Shown here in pieces: positions 10,507 through 22,122 of a stretch of DNA of 64,000 bases (its first letter is position 1; the number at the start of each line of letters is the position of its first letter). Origin of the DNA: Martensiomyces pterosporus (taxonomy: Eukaryota; Kickxellomycota; Kickxellomycetes; Kickxellales; Kickxellaceae); the NCBI GenBank assembly GCA_025201845.1, contig MU603987.1:36656-100655 (forward strand). Direction: 5' to 3'. Both the position numbers and the translations under genes were made by a program. Below the pieces are notes generated by a model. That model saw nothing but the letters and a program-made list of their open reading frames with translations. It had not been told where the DNA came from and did no database searches.

Positions 10507-13500
10507 TTTCGCCGAAACAGAGTGAAACCTACTGCGCTAAGGCCTGCTCGAGTCTTGAGGAGCTGCTGCTGGTAAGTATGCGGAGAGAAGAATAAAAGCA
10601 CAAGCGCAAGGAAAAAGAACGCGGAAAAGGCGTACACGTTGTCTATAGATTCAGACAGAGCAGAAACAGGAAAAAGAGGGCTGTCATTAGTATTTAGTGT
10701 GGATAAGAGCGCAAGAGAGGCAAGCTGCAGGGGTGGGGGATGTGGTGGCGGGCGACCTGGGGGTAGCCTTTATGCAGCCAATAGCAGCAGCAAACGCGAA
10801 TACGAGTGGCAACAATAATTGCAAAGCGCACATACAACAAGCACAGCAAGTGGCGGGCTGCCGTTGCATGGGGAGTGGTGGAAGTGAAGTAACTGAGCAA
10901 AAGGGACACGCACACCGAGAAGTGGATAGGGGAGGCAGCTGATATCGGGTCCAGAAGGAGCGCAGTAGGAGAGGGTAGCTTGACGTATTTGTTTGCTGGT
11001 GAATGACGAGGGCGGCGAGGGCGACGAGTGGCACTGGCTGCGAGTGAAAGGAACCCCAGTACAGAGCGCTCACGGGTCGCTGTTTAAAGAGCAGAAAATG
11101 GATGTTACACAGTGCGCCAAGCCAGCCACAGCGCCAGAGCAGAAACACCGAGAGCAGGAGGAGCAAAGGAGTGGCCGTGAGTAATTGTACAAGGGAGAGC
11201 AGGGCCGAAGGCGAATAGAGGAATAAGTAGCAGAAGACAGTCCGTCTGGGTTGAAAAGAAGAGAAAAGGAGGGGCTGCCGAGACACTCCAGGCAAGGGCA
11301 GCCAGAGAGGTGGAGAGGGTAGAAGCACACCGCACGAGGCTTAGTATCCCCTGCGGCAGATCGAAATGGAAGGAAGCGCATTCAGCAGCAGCTAGAGGCA
11401 GCAGTGGGATATGGCAGCTTGGTGATTGCAGTCTTGTCGGTTCATTAGGCTTAGAAGCTGCGCCTCAACTACTTGTCAGGAGCAGCAGCAGCAGCGAACA
11501 GCAGCTGCGAGTGCGGGATTGAACAAACAAATAAACAAAGAAACAAGGAGAAAGCTGCAACAATACCAGACAATAGACAACGCAGCGACGCCAACGCACA
11601 CCGCAAAGCAAAGCACTGAGAAAAAGCCATACAGCAGAGTGTCTTAGCAACACAGCCGAGCAAACAGGACAGGTGGCTTATTCAGCGCCTTTGCGCTGGG
11701 GAGGAGAGAGAGGGAGACTGCTTGTGTGTGGGTATGAGTAGTGCGCGCGAAAGCCACAGAGAAATACAAAGCAAAATAGGATCGATAAGTGCGCTCCATT
11801 TGCACGGCTGGGACAATTGGGCCTGTCCGGTGCTTCTTGCTGCTGCCGCTGCTACTTGCGAACTGGAGGCTCGCAAGCAAACAAACAATAGGGACAAGTG
11901 TGGACGCACACATACCAGGAGCGAAATAATAAGCCTCGCTATGTAGGGCTCGCCTTTTGTTGACGCAGAGGGAGGGGTAGCGGAGGCAGCAGGGTTCGTA
12001 TGAGGGGTGACAGGAGGTGCAAAGTATCACGAGAAGACTTGAAAATGCGTGTGTATGTATATGCTGAAAGGAGAAGAAGAGAAAGGAGAGCTGTGTGAGC
12101 AGCAGTGCGCAGGATTGCCTCTTGCAATATAGGCCTTGATGGCGCCAACCAGCGTTTACATGTGCGGCAAAGCGCAAAAGGGGTGCCCATGGCCATTGGG
12201 GATATGCAGCCAGCAAAGGGGAAATCAGCCAGGATAGCGAAGGATTTACATCCTGCGTGCGTGTGTTGGGCGCGCAAACGGATGGACAGCACATATTCCA
12301 GATTCCACAGCGAGAAAGGCGTGTGGGATCTGCGGCGACGATGGAAGAGGCAGCAAGGCCCAGCGTGGTGCCAAAAGCACAATGGAGCTGAGCGCGCTGT
12401 TCTCTGATAGGGTTAATACCAGCTGCACGCATTAGGTTGCGCCTGCTCCTGCTTCTGCTGCTTGTGATATCTGAGGACCAGCCAGGATAAATGGCTGCAT
12501 AAGCCCGCATTCGGGCCGGCGGTCCGCGGAAAGCAAGGCGGCCAGGCACCTGCTTGGCCCCATCCTTCGGAGACCAAAGCGCAGGACTGGTGCCTGCCAG
12601 CGAGTGGATGCGCACTAAGGACAGGGAAATGTGGGAAAGCCGAACAGATAGTATACTGCAAACAAACCCTGACAGCTACGTAGGGGACTTACCGAGGCAG
12701 CCAGGGCACGGTACGGGTGACTGTGGAAGGCTGTGTTTTGTGCTGGGCTACAAGCAGCGTAGGGCAAGCAAGCAGTACTTGTATGTGTGGACCTTCAAGT
12801 GTTCTGTGTGGATGCAAGCGTATAAGAGAAGAGGTTGGTGGTGGTGATGGTACGAGAGAGCAAGGAGCGGCTGCCTGTGTTACCAAGAGCGTTGAAAATG
12901 GATAGGGAGCAGGAAGACGTGTATGTCGTATTTCTGGCGTAGAGCAAATTAAATAAAGCAAGCTGAAGGGAGGAGTGCGAAGAGAGATGAAGAGAGCACC
13001 AGCACCCGAGTGGGTGTTTGTGGCTAGAGCTGAATGCTGGTGTTCAAGGCCAGCTGTCCCCCACGATAATATGCTATTTTTCTTTATTCGCCGTAGCCGC
13101 CGGTGTGGCAACTGTTGGGTATCCTTTGCAGGCAGGGACGGAAGGAGCCGCGGTCGAGAGAGCCGAATCCGGGAGCTGGCGAGGTCGGCGTGCTAATCAG
13201 CAGATTGGCTGATTTTCTTTGCTGCCTGAGGCAGATTGTGTGTATTGCAGCGGTGTCCGCCCAGTGTGGAGCGACTGTAGATGTGTAAAGAAGCAGCGCT
13301 GAGAACAGAAGCAGAGATAAATGCAAAAGCAAGGCGGGAAGGAAGTGCGCACAGTTAGTAGCCTTGAAGCAGCAGAGGCCGCTGCCACTGCCTGCATGCT
13401 GCCAAACCAAGAGAAAAATGTACACATTCAGCGCATGATCAGCCACGCATTCGACTATGGCTGTGCAGCACAGCGCTCTTTGCGCCATTGCATTTTACTT

Positions 13501-14392
13501 GCTGCTCACAAATGTGGCATAGCTGCACAGCACCGCCAGGCGTCACCACCAGCCCCTGAGGCAGGCGCAATGGCTTCTCAGGTCTCTTTAGCCATTTCCA
13601 CGCACAGCACTCATGACCACCGCCTCTCAGCCACACCCCTTGCCAGCATAACCTACGCCAAATTAGACGAGCCGCAGAAAGGGCTTACCAAAAAGCTATC
13701 TTCGGCAAGCAGCTGCAGTTGAGCGAGTTTCATGGCAAATAGCAGAAGACTGCATCAAGATACTCTCTTTGTGCATCACCACTACTCACCAGCTTACTCC
13801 GCTTGCACAATGAATGTGGCATTGAATCCCAATGAATCTATGTGTTCAACAGCCAGGGAACGCGTTGTTTGGGTCACAGATTCCGATGGTATAGCCAGAA
13901 GGCCTCCGGGAAAAGCCATGCGGTGCGCTGTAGCTATATGATGCCTGCGAAAGCTACGCTGTGTTTGTTCAGCAGCAGAGAGAACGGCAAATGCCCATTT
14001 CCTCATTGCACTAAATTCCGCTAAATGCAGGCACAAAGCACACAGATTCCTATATTCTATGCCCCAGCACTGCGTGAAGGCGGTTTTCGATGATGAACTA
14101 TTGGCAGCATAAACACCTGTACCAGACTGGATGCACAAACAATCAACTTCGCTTTGTTTGCCTTCTAGCAGACGCCCGATATTTTGCAGGAAAATCTGTG
14201 TGCATGGTGCCAGCGAGCTGACTGCCTATCCACTAATTTACAAAGGCATATCAGCGATTTCTACACAGCGCTGGCTGAATAGAACTCTAGACTGATCGAT
14301 GGGTGCTAGAAACCCAGCACTTATATCAACTATTAGGCATTTTCTGGTTACTAAGGCAGCGTTCATATTATTGCTCATATGCTATATAAAAC

Positions 14393-14400
14393 ACGCTGCT
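14393..14400 (+). promoter_or_regulatory. TATA box (TATATAAA)
   Basis: Strong plus-strand TATA element inside the large gap. The first ATG after the expected start is at 14450, opening a frame to 14814. Whether it is used cannot be told from sequence. Confidence 0.35.
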
Positions 14401-15490
14401 CCGCATTCATTTGTACCCTTGCATGCATTGTGTCCAACAAACCAAGCAATGCTGGAATCACACAAAGCGTGCCATTCACAGAAGACCCGTATATACTGCT
14501 GGGGTTGCACAATTCCAGTGACTGGAGCCACCGAAAGCCAAGTCAAGGCACAGTGCAGTTATTATGCCGATGGTTTGGCGATTTGCGGGTTTCCAATAGC
14601 GCCAACGCAGCAACAACGGAGGGTAGGCTGTACCATTTTGGCAGAACTGTGCTGTTTGAAAGCCTGTACCATATCAGCAGCCAAGGCGGTGGATCTGGTC
14701 TGTCGCGGCAATACCAGGTGGACTGAGGCGTTGTGGTCCCGTGTAAGCACTAGAACTGGCAGCAAGCAGATCGTTTATGGCCAAGTACGGCGCTGGTGCA
14801 GGAAAAGAGGGTGAAGAGGGTGGCGGACCATGCAGATGGGGCAGGGTGTGGAGAAAGAGACAGGAAGGACGCCGCATCTCATGCATAGCCGACGTGCGCG
14901 TATGCAAGTGGGTGTGCGGGGGAAGACAAGAACGGCGCATATGCGGTATGTGATTTGGCAATCACACACTCTGTTCCGAATCGCAATGGGTCGGAAAGTT
15001 GCTCCTCCCTCGATTTCTCTGATTGCCACGCACAGTGTAAGCCCAAACGGATTGGCAGGCAAAACAACAACACAGCGCACTAGGGCAGCTTAGAGCTAAA
15101 ATATGCAATAGCTTGGGGGCGGCTTTCTAGCAAGCACTTTTTTTTTTTTTTGATCGGAAAGCAGCTGCACGCTGAGCAGCGACGGTGGCCGCGCTGCCGC
15201 CTATCTAAGCTGCACACCCCACTCACCAGCGCATTGTCTCGCAGATCGACAAAAATAGAGAGCAGGCTCTGTATATGGCTATGCTTGGGCCACCGGCTCC
15301 TCTCCCCTGCCCAATCCACGCCACTCCACGCTCCACACAACCTCCACAGCATGCACATAGCCGCGTTCAGTCATGCAGTGAGGAGCATAGCGAGCAAGCC
15401 CGCTCATTGCTCTTTGGGCACGGGAGTGAGTGCCAGTGCCGATGCAATGCAATAGGGCGGGACGGAATGGGCTGGAGCTGGACTATTTAT

Positions 15491-15536
15491 GCCGCTTTCG
15501 TCAATTGCTGCGTGCCGCTTTCGTCAATTGCTGCGT
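15491..15536 (+). repeat. 23-base perfect tandem duplication
   Basis: The unit beginning GCCGCTTTCGTCAATTGC occurs twice head to tail, followed by the first bases of a third copy, just after a TATTTAT sequence. Confidence 0.85.
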
Positions 15537-16472
15537 GCCGCGTATCGAAAGGCAAGAAACAAGGCGGCGGATAGACAGACAGGCAGGCAGGCAGACAGGC
15601 AGGCAGGAGGCGCACATATGCCAAAACTCTGTTCCCATGCTTTTGCATTTCCTGTTCCCTACCCCGCGCCTGTTTATAATTGCTATTTTATCAGAGTTTC
15701 TCTACCTATCCTTTGGTTCGCTTGTTTCCCTCGCTGTTTCCTACTGCCTTTTTGACCACCGCCCCTTTGCGACCAAATCGGGCGCAGTCTCTTTCTGCTT
15801 CCAAGGACCACTATAGCCGCACCAAGCTAACAGGCATACGCGTGCCTGAATAGCAGGCCACCTTGCACGGCTGACATCGCCCCCTCTTATTGCCCAGCAC
15901 AAATAGCACAAACACTCGCTTACACAGCACTCAGACGCCTCTTTTCTGGCTAGCAGGCAGGCTGAGGACAGCAGATCAGTCGCATAGCTCCAAAGCCAAG
16001 TGGCAAGAGATAGAGAGAGCATGTTGGCAAGGCTTTTGTGGGGCCATTGATTATTGAGACTATTGCCGATTGACAGGCAGAAAGGAGGCGTACTTGACAA
16101 ACACAGCCCGGCTTTTTTGTTTCCTGCTTACAATATCAGCAGCTGGTTTACCAGACGGCGGCACGCCTACTTTTGCTCGTTCGCCCTTGTCCCCGTCGCT
16201 CCATTCGACGTCCTCGCCAAAGTTCCATCTGCCACCCTTGTAGTTTCTCCCGTCGCTGGCCAGCCAGCCTGGCTATCTGCCTGCCTGGCTATCTGCCTGC
16301 CTGGGGTTTGGCCCACTGTCTCGTCTCACTCGATTCTCTCATCCTAACCTACCCTTATTTATCCCCAGTGGGTCGTCTGAGGGGCCCGCAAGTGAGAGGC
16401 TGCCAGGCTTGTATTGTTAATACTGGCTTTAGTTTATTTCGCCCTGCTGTCTTATTCCGACCAAATCTCAAG

Positions 16473-16525
16473 CACACGCACACGCACACGCACACGCACA
16501 CGCACACGCACACGCACGCGCACAC
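16473..16525 (+). repeat. (ACACGC)n microsatellite upstream of the velvet gene
   Basis: About eight hexamers, ending about 215 bases before the velvet start codon. Alternating purine-pyrimidine sequence of this kind can form Z-DNA (inference). Confidence 0.9.
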
Positions 16526-16740
16526 TAGTTATCTGAGCCTCCTCGCTCCGTCTCTCTCTTGCTGCTGCGCGTGTTTATTTAACTAGCTCATCTTCGCTTG
16601 CTCGCCTTCAGCTCCCCTCTCCCCTCTTTTCTGCATCTCTTTTCTGCACCTCTTTTCTATCTGCTTTCTACCTCGCACGTCTGCTGCAAGAGCAGCAGCC
16701 TTGTTTTATTCCTGTTAATCACCAGCCTAAATATTCCACA

Positions 16741-18106
16741 ATGCTGTCACCAAGCAACTCATCGACACGGGCATATTCACTAACCGTTGTTCAGCAGCCA
16801 AAGCGAGCGCGAGCCATGGGATTCGGTGAGCGGGACCGGCGCCCTGTTGACCCGTGTCCCATCGTGCAATTGCGAATACAGAACGCTGACGGCATCGACG
16901 ATCAGGAGTAAGTTGCCGCCTTTCCGGTTTCCCCGTCTCTCCTCCAATGCGAGAATTGCACCTGCTCGCCAGACATTCGCTGTAGTAATGTTGTGCGCTC
17001 TGACATGCTCCCTCCTTATCCTACCCGCTTGTGAGTGCATGGTGTCTCTGGCACCCTTTGACTCGACCTCCGCTGATGCATCCGCCACTGTTTCTGGTTC
17101 CAAGTGCCCTTAATGGGCGGCACGCATGTGCATCCAGAAATGAGCAGCAAAGCAGCACCAGCAGACAGCTTCTTTCCCTGCTCGGTTGCTGTGGAGCAGC
17201 TACTTGCATCGCTTGCTTGTCCATGCTTTGCGTTGCACATGAACACTTATCCACCTCCCCTTTCCATCTTCTAATATGGTGAGCAATGTGCATTGTGTGC
17301 AGCACACTAGTCTGTTTCCGCCTCTTTGCTAAAATAGGAATGTGCCATGTAGATGGTAATAGCCCGCCCCCTCGGCTCCTATTGTGCTGGTGTCCCTAAT
17401 AATGCGCGCAATTAATAATCATGATATTGGCTGCCATTGTGCACCGCTTGTTCTCTTTCTCATGCCATTAACCTATTCAGCCTTTACATTTGTCCATCAT
17501 GCACACACAATGTGCCTTTCCAGTAGGATGCTGTGGCAGCAAGTATTTGTGGTTCATGCCACTCTGTTCGACGAAACAGGAGCCACCGAGTGTTCTTTGG
17601 CTTCCATCACAGATGCCATGCAGCCGCCGCTGCAATCTGGCGTTAGCAGCCAACAGGCGATACTGGGGTCGTTGGTATCGTCCGCACACCATGTAAGAGA
17701 TCTCTCGGATGCGCGTGGGTGCTTCTTTTGCTTCCCTGACATCCGCGTGCGACTGCCTGGGAGGTTTTGCTTGCGGTTTACCCTGGTTCAGATACCACCC
17801 ACCGAGCTACAACCCGTAGAGTACACAAATATACTTGCAGAGGTCTTCACCAAGCCATTTGTCGTTTACTCGGTGAAGGATTTCCCTGGCGTCGACGAGT
17901 CCACCGCCCTGTCTAAAAAATTCAACCTCCAGGGTGTAGCCATTCCCATCCGAAACAAGGGCCGGTTGAAACACTGCAAAAACACAGAGGACAATAATGA
18001 TGATGTCAGTGGTGGCGGCGATGGCGATGGCGATGGCGATGGTGACGGTGACGGTGACGGCGATGGTGACGGCGATGGTGACGATGACGACGACGATGAC
18101 GAGTGA
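16741..18106 (+). CDS. Velvet-domain transcriptional regulator, two exons
   Basis: Exons 16741-16907 and 17524-18106 (donor GTAAGT, acceptor TTTCCAG, 616-base intron) give 249 aa. Exon 1 carries the family start YSLTVVQQPKRARAMGFG followed by GERDRRPVDPCPIVQL. Exon 2 carries FVVHATLFDE, ILGSLVSSAHHV, CFFCFPDIRVR, the LAEVFTKPFVVYSVKDFPGV block and the closing LSKKFNLQGVAIPIR. Velvet proteins (VelB, VosA, VeA, RYP) bind DNA through an NF-kB-like fold and couple light, development and secondary metabolism. After the domain the protein ends in ~35 residues of alternating Gly-Asp then Asp/Glu, encoded by GATGGC-type repeats; this acidic tail is unusual. The start has no competitor in frame. The domain is compact and nearly the whole protein, most like VelB/VosA-size members. 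Confidence 0.9.
18013..18103 (+). repeat. (GGCGAT/GGTGAC)n repeat encoding the Gly-Asp tail of the velvet protein
   Basis: Imperfect hexanucleotide array in coding phase, grading into GAC/GAT codons just before the stop codon. Length polymorphism would change tail length without frameshift. Confidence 0.9.
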
Positions 18107-21101
18107 TAAATATTGCACAACCCATCCAACATAGACTGCTTTCGCTCTCTCGCAGCCTTCCTATTACCTATCCAATCGTTATTTTCAGTTTTTATTGGGT
18201 TTCCTTGGAACATATTATGCCCTGCCTCCTGCCTCCTGCCTCCCAACAGTTCAGATTCTCATACACCCTCTCAGCAAAGCCTGCCATTTGGTTAGCATGC
18301 AGGGGAAAAGGCATACAGGGGAGAAATGCGCGTGTTTCTGGGGATTTCATATGAGAACTATGTGGTGGCAGTGTGAGAGGAAAGGAGCACCCAAGATCCA
18401 GGCTGCTCTGCTAGGAAGCAGTGCTTGAGCTAGCTCACGAGTATGGCACAGAGTGAGGGTTTTTTGCTCCACGCTCACGCCCTTGTTTCTGTTTTTACCG
18501 CAGCCGAAAAACTGATGTGCCTGTGCAAGCGCAGTGTCTGGTTTGCTCCCGAGTAAGAAAAACGAGGTCACTGGGTCACTCCTCCCGCCCTTCACAAAAC
18601 ACAAAACGCACAGCACATACTGCAGTGCTATTGTTTGATGTCAGATGTGTTAGGTGCGCGGATGTGCGAGAGAGGGGAGAGAGGCGAACAAAGGTACACG
18701 GTGAAAGTGCATGTAAGGCTGAAGCAAGGCAAGCCTGAACGAGCCGTGTAAAGGAGTTGCTGGGTGTGGCAATTGGCAGCGGCAAGAGCAAAAGATATGG
18801 CTAAGGCGGATGGTGCCGCAGCTGGCATTGTCTTTTCTACACACAACGCACCGTCTACTCCGAGCCATTCTACTCTGCTATGCCCGTCGTCGTTCAGCAA
18901 GCGTCTCCACACATACACATAAATACACGCTACATTTGTGAGCCATTCATCGCCTGTTGCCTATTGTGTCTATGACGTTTCCTTGCCATATCGTCTATGA
19001 GACGGGCTCTTTGTTTTGCAGAGCAAGCGAGACAATTTTTTTTCCTTCGTGTTCTTTTCTTTGATATCCCAGGCCTCCCAGCTCTGCACAGTAGCTCAAT
19101 AGTTTGAGCAAATGAACTGCGCGTAGCAGAGAAGGCACGGGTGTACAGGCCGAATAGTGTGCTGCTGCTATGCATTGATGTTGAGTAGAGGAGTGGGGTG
19201 CTCTCGGAAAAGACGCTGAAGTCATATATGCACTGTATGCATGTTGCTCCCCTCCTCCCTCCTCCTCCTCCTCCCCCCACGCGAAGCACACATACACGCA
19301 ACACACCAAATAAGATGCTTTATGCCATTTCTGGCCGGCCGCAGAACAATAAGGCAAATAAGGACATCTAGTGCGTCGCCATACATGTCCCAGGCAGAGC
19401 AGAGGCTGTCGACAGGCTATAGCAAGGCAATTCATCGCGTCCCGACGTAAACACAAGGTATGCCCGCGCACACATCCACATCCACATTCCCTTGAAGCTG
19501 GACGAAACAACGACACCACAGCTGCATGTCCCCACAGACTGAGCGAGGAGCTACATCTGCTCAGCGTGACGCTTTTAGACATGTCGAGCAGTGTCTGCCC
19601 CCATTAGGCATTAGCTAGCAGTCTCCTAGCTCTCCCCTGCCCACTCACCCCTGCAGATCCCGGAAGGCTGTTTGATTTTGCCCTTGTATTTACGTGACGT
19701 CCCCAAGTACCGACATTTCGGTCAATTGAGCAAGCCGAGAAAAGCACGGCATCCCTGCACTTGCTCTCACCCAGAAAAAGCCTGACCGTAATGAGTACCA
19801 GGGGGTGATGTGTCGCTTTGGTTGAGCAGAGCTCAAGAGCAAAGCATGTCCCGGCATTTGATTATGCCAGCTGAACAACTGCCCAGCTGACACCATCCTC
19901 TGCCGTCCCGCCGCATCTGCGTTGGCTAGCGAGAGGTGGGGAGAGAAGCCGATCTTTTCCTTGTGCAAACACACACTCGGAATAGGCGCCCCCACAGCCT
20001 TGGGTGCCATCGCGTACCCACTCGCTCGCTCACTCGCACGCTATACACCTCGGCCCCCCTTTTTTTTCACTGCGGCTCCGTGTTTGTGCGCCCAAAAGCT
20101 TTGCTGCTGATAGGATCGTGCTGCTGTATCGTATGGCGACATCAAAGGGAGTGCTCACACAAGCCCTTCATCTCTCGTTGCTTTAGATCATTTGTGTATC
20201 AGCCTAGCCTAGTCTCCCAGGCGTATGACGTCAAAATAGCCTGATATAAACTATAATGTGTGCTGTGGAGAAGGGGAGAGCATACACGCTCGCCTGTTTA
20301 CCGCTTCCATTTCACTGTGTATAAATACTCTGGCCCTCCTCCCCTCTCCGAATGCCAGGGTTCATATCATTGTCCAACATCCTAAATCGTCCTCTGCTCC
20401 ATACACAAAATTTCTGCTACTGCCACATCCATAGCATACTTTCTGTTCCCAGCCACATTTCCTTTTTCATATATCAGGCACTGCCATACCCCTCATAGCA
20501 CAATGTCTGTCAACCAAGCAGCCCTGAATTCGGCAGATGCAACCAGAGCCAACCGCGACTGGCCCGTCACCACAGACTAGCACTTGGCAAGGCGCCCAGG
20601 CGCCCTAGCACATGCGGTGAATGTGCCACCCGTTTGCCGGCCCAAGCCACCGCCGCTGCCACATCGTCCGGCCAACTCGAGCCTTATTTGCAAGCAGCCA
20701 ATTGCTTTTCATAGTCGCGTTACCATGTACTCCCAATAAATAAGAAGCTAGCCACCAACCTCTATCCATAGCAGCCCGTTCAGCACCACCATTTAACGCA
20801 TATCTACGTATATGCCGTTTCCATGTATTCTGCATAGTGTCCGCTTCTGGGTGAGCGATTCGGCTCGCACCAATTTCTGTGTGGCAGCTCGATTGCTGGC
20901 ACACATTGCTAGAGCTGCCGATTTCCCTGAAAGAGTGCATTGATTTCTCCTAGCAAGCACACACCTAGCTCCTGGGGATTCCATCCAGTTGTCAAATCGG
21001 GCAGCTGCCACAACCACCCCTCCTTCTTCTACACAGCTGTGCTCCCACTTTTCCTGCTCCCCCGCATACTGCAGATACACCACACATACACTGGCCTGCA
21101 A
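18107..21101. other. 3-kb intergenic region, velvet to C2-domain gene
   Basis: No confident gene. A TATAAATA box at 20320-20327 is followed by an ATG at 20503 opening only 25 codons (to 20580). Minus-strand frames at 18995-19582, 19690-20010 and 20605-20940 are open but show no motif. An upstream exon of the C2-domain gene may lie here. Confidence 0.45.
20320..20327 (+). promoter_or_regulatory. TATA box (TATAAATA)
   Basis: Perfect plus-strand TATAAATA, about 780 bases before the C2-domain start codon. It could start a transcript with a spliced leader for that gene, or a separate small RNA. Confidence 0.4.
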
Positions 21102-21974
21102 ATGTATTCTATCATCTATCGCATACCAATACTGAGCTACATTGTCACAGCCGACTTTTCCAAACTAATCCGCCCGGGAGCCAACTGGCTCGACTGGTTC
21201 GCATTCCACCTGCATCGCCCGGCCGGCCGCTACGGGCCCAAGTGGGACAAAAGCGCAGGGGAGCTGGATGGAATCTTGCGCATCGAGGTCTTGAAGGGCA
21301 AGGGGCTGCCGCGCAGCGAGATAACCAGCACATTCAACCAGTACGTGTGTATCCGTGTGGGCGACAATGCTGACTACTGCGATACGGTAGCAAACAGCAA
21401 CGGCGAGCCGGCGTTCCGCATGAAGAGCTTCTTCAAGAAGCACCTCTACACAAACACCCTGGCTGAGATCACAGTTTTCAACGATGGCTTGTACAAGGAC
21501 ACGATGGTTGGCCGTGTGACCATTCCAGTCAAGGAATTGCACGACGTACGTATGCACCATGGCTGGCTGTGCCTCGACGATGCAGAGGGCAACCCGATAG
21601 GCTTTGTCTACGTGTCCTGCGTGTACCGCAGAAGTGGTGATAGCGGATTCAGAGGGCTTGAGGATGAGGCAAATCAGGTGCTAGAAGGAGATGGGATCCA
21701 GCTGAGGCGCCAGAGAAACTGGCTGAGGAAGAAGCGGCCAGACCTCACCAAACCGAGCACAGCAGCAGCCAGCGCTAGAGATAGTGGCAGCACGCTGCTG
21801 CCAGCCACTTCCATGCCAGTTACCGGGCGCACCACTCAACAGGGCTCGTCGACGCCAATTGCTGACCATCCTGTGAACGACGCGTTCCAGGATGCTCCGT
21901 TTATGGAGGCAGGCGGTTATCCGATGCAGAATTTGGGGCCGCGCCAGAGGAGCAGAACCCAGCAGCAGCAGTAA
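21102..21974 (+). CDS. C2-domain protein
   Basis: 290 aa from the first ATG in the frame. A hydrophobic N-terminus (~1-25) leads to one C2 domain at ~55-175, beginning DGILRIEVLKGKGLPRSE and including the VFNDGLYKDTMVGRVTIPV strand pair. Asp residues in the loops (GDNADYCD, FNDG) could bind calcium, but the full five-Asp set is not obvious, so calcium dependence is uncertain. The C-terminal third is Ser/Thr/Gln-rich and ends in poly-Gln. C2 modules attach proteins to phospholipid membranes; no catalytic domain is attached, so the role is unknown. A splice acceptor (ACTGCAG) lies 30 bases before the ATG, so an upstream exon is possible. Confidence 0.75.
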   Translation: MYSIIYRIPILSYIVTADFSKLIRPGANWLDWFAFHLHRPAGRYGPKWDKSAGELDGILRIEVLKGKGLPRSEITSTFNQYVCIRVGDNADYCDTVANSNGEPAFRMKSFFKKHLYTNTLAEITVFNDGLYKDTMVGRVTIPVKELHDVRMHHGWLCLDDAEGNPIGFVYVSCVYRRSGDSGFRGLEDEANQVLEGDGIQLRRQRNWLRKKRPDLTKPSTAAASARDSGSTLLPATSMPVTGRTTQQGSSTPIADHPVNDAFQDAPFMEAGGYPMQNLGPRQRSRTQQQQ

Positions 21975-22122
21975 CAGGCTGAAGCGTCTGGCCTGAACTA
22001 ACGCCGTCCTCCAGCAACACACAGCATAGCTCATTTTGCTATTTTTTTTCCTTTCAACTCTACACGTATATTAATATATGCTTACGAAGGCCACTGGCAT
22101 GTTAAATCGCAAATGTGGACGC

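Larger units (their letters stand above)
10507..16740. other. 6.2-kb intergenic region between divergent G-alpha and velvet genes
   Basis: No confident gene in the largest gap of the window. Frames up to ~320 codons are open but have unprotein-like composition and mostly lack an ATG at their ends. Notable items are a TATATAAA box at 14393, two overlapping frames after it (see findings), a 23-base tandem duplication at 15491-15536, a duplicated segment near 16268-16300 and an (ACACGC)n repeat at 16473-16525. It could be long regulatory DNA for two signalling or developmental genes, or carry non-coding RNA. Confidence 0.5.

Noticed and set aside
10687..11328. 213-codon minus-strand frame upstream of G-alpha
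   Set aside because: Leu/Pro/Cys-rich translation of purine-rich promoter DNA; no motif or conserved start.
11644..12615. 323-codon minus-strand frame in the large gap
   Set aside because: It opens from a GTG rather than ATG, composition is Cys/His/Ser/Leu/Arg-heavy with no domain, and it spans repeat-like promoter DNA.
18995..19582. 195-codon minus-strand frame after the velvet gene
   Set aside because: Low-complexity Glu/Gly run from a CCT repeat, no domain, no promoter element at a proper distance.
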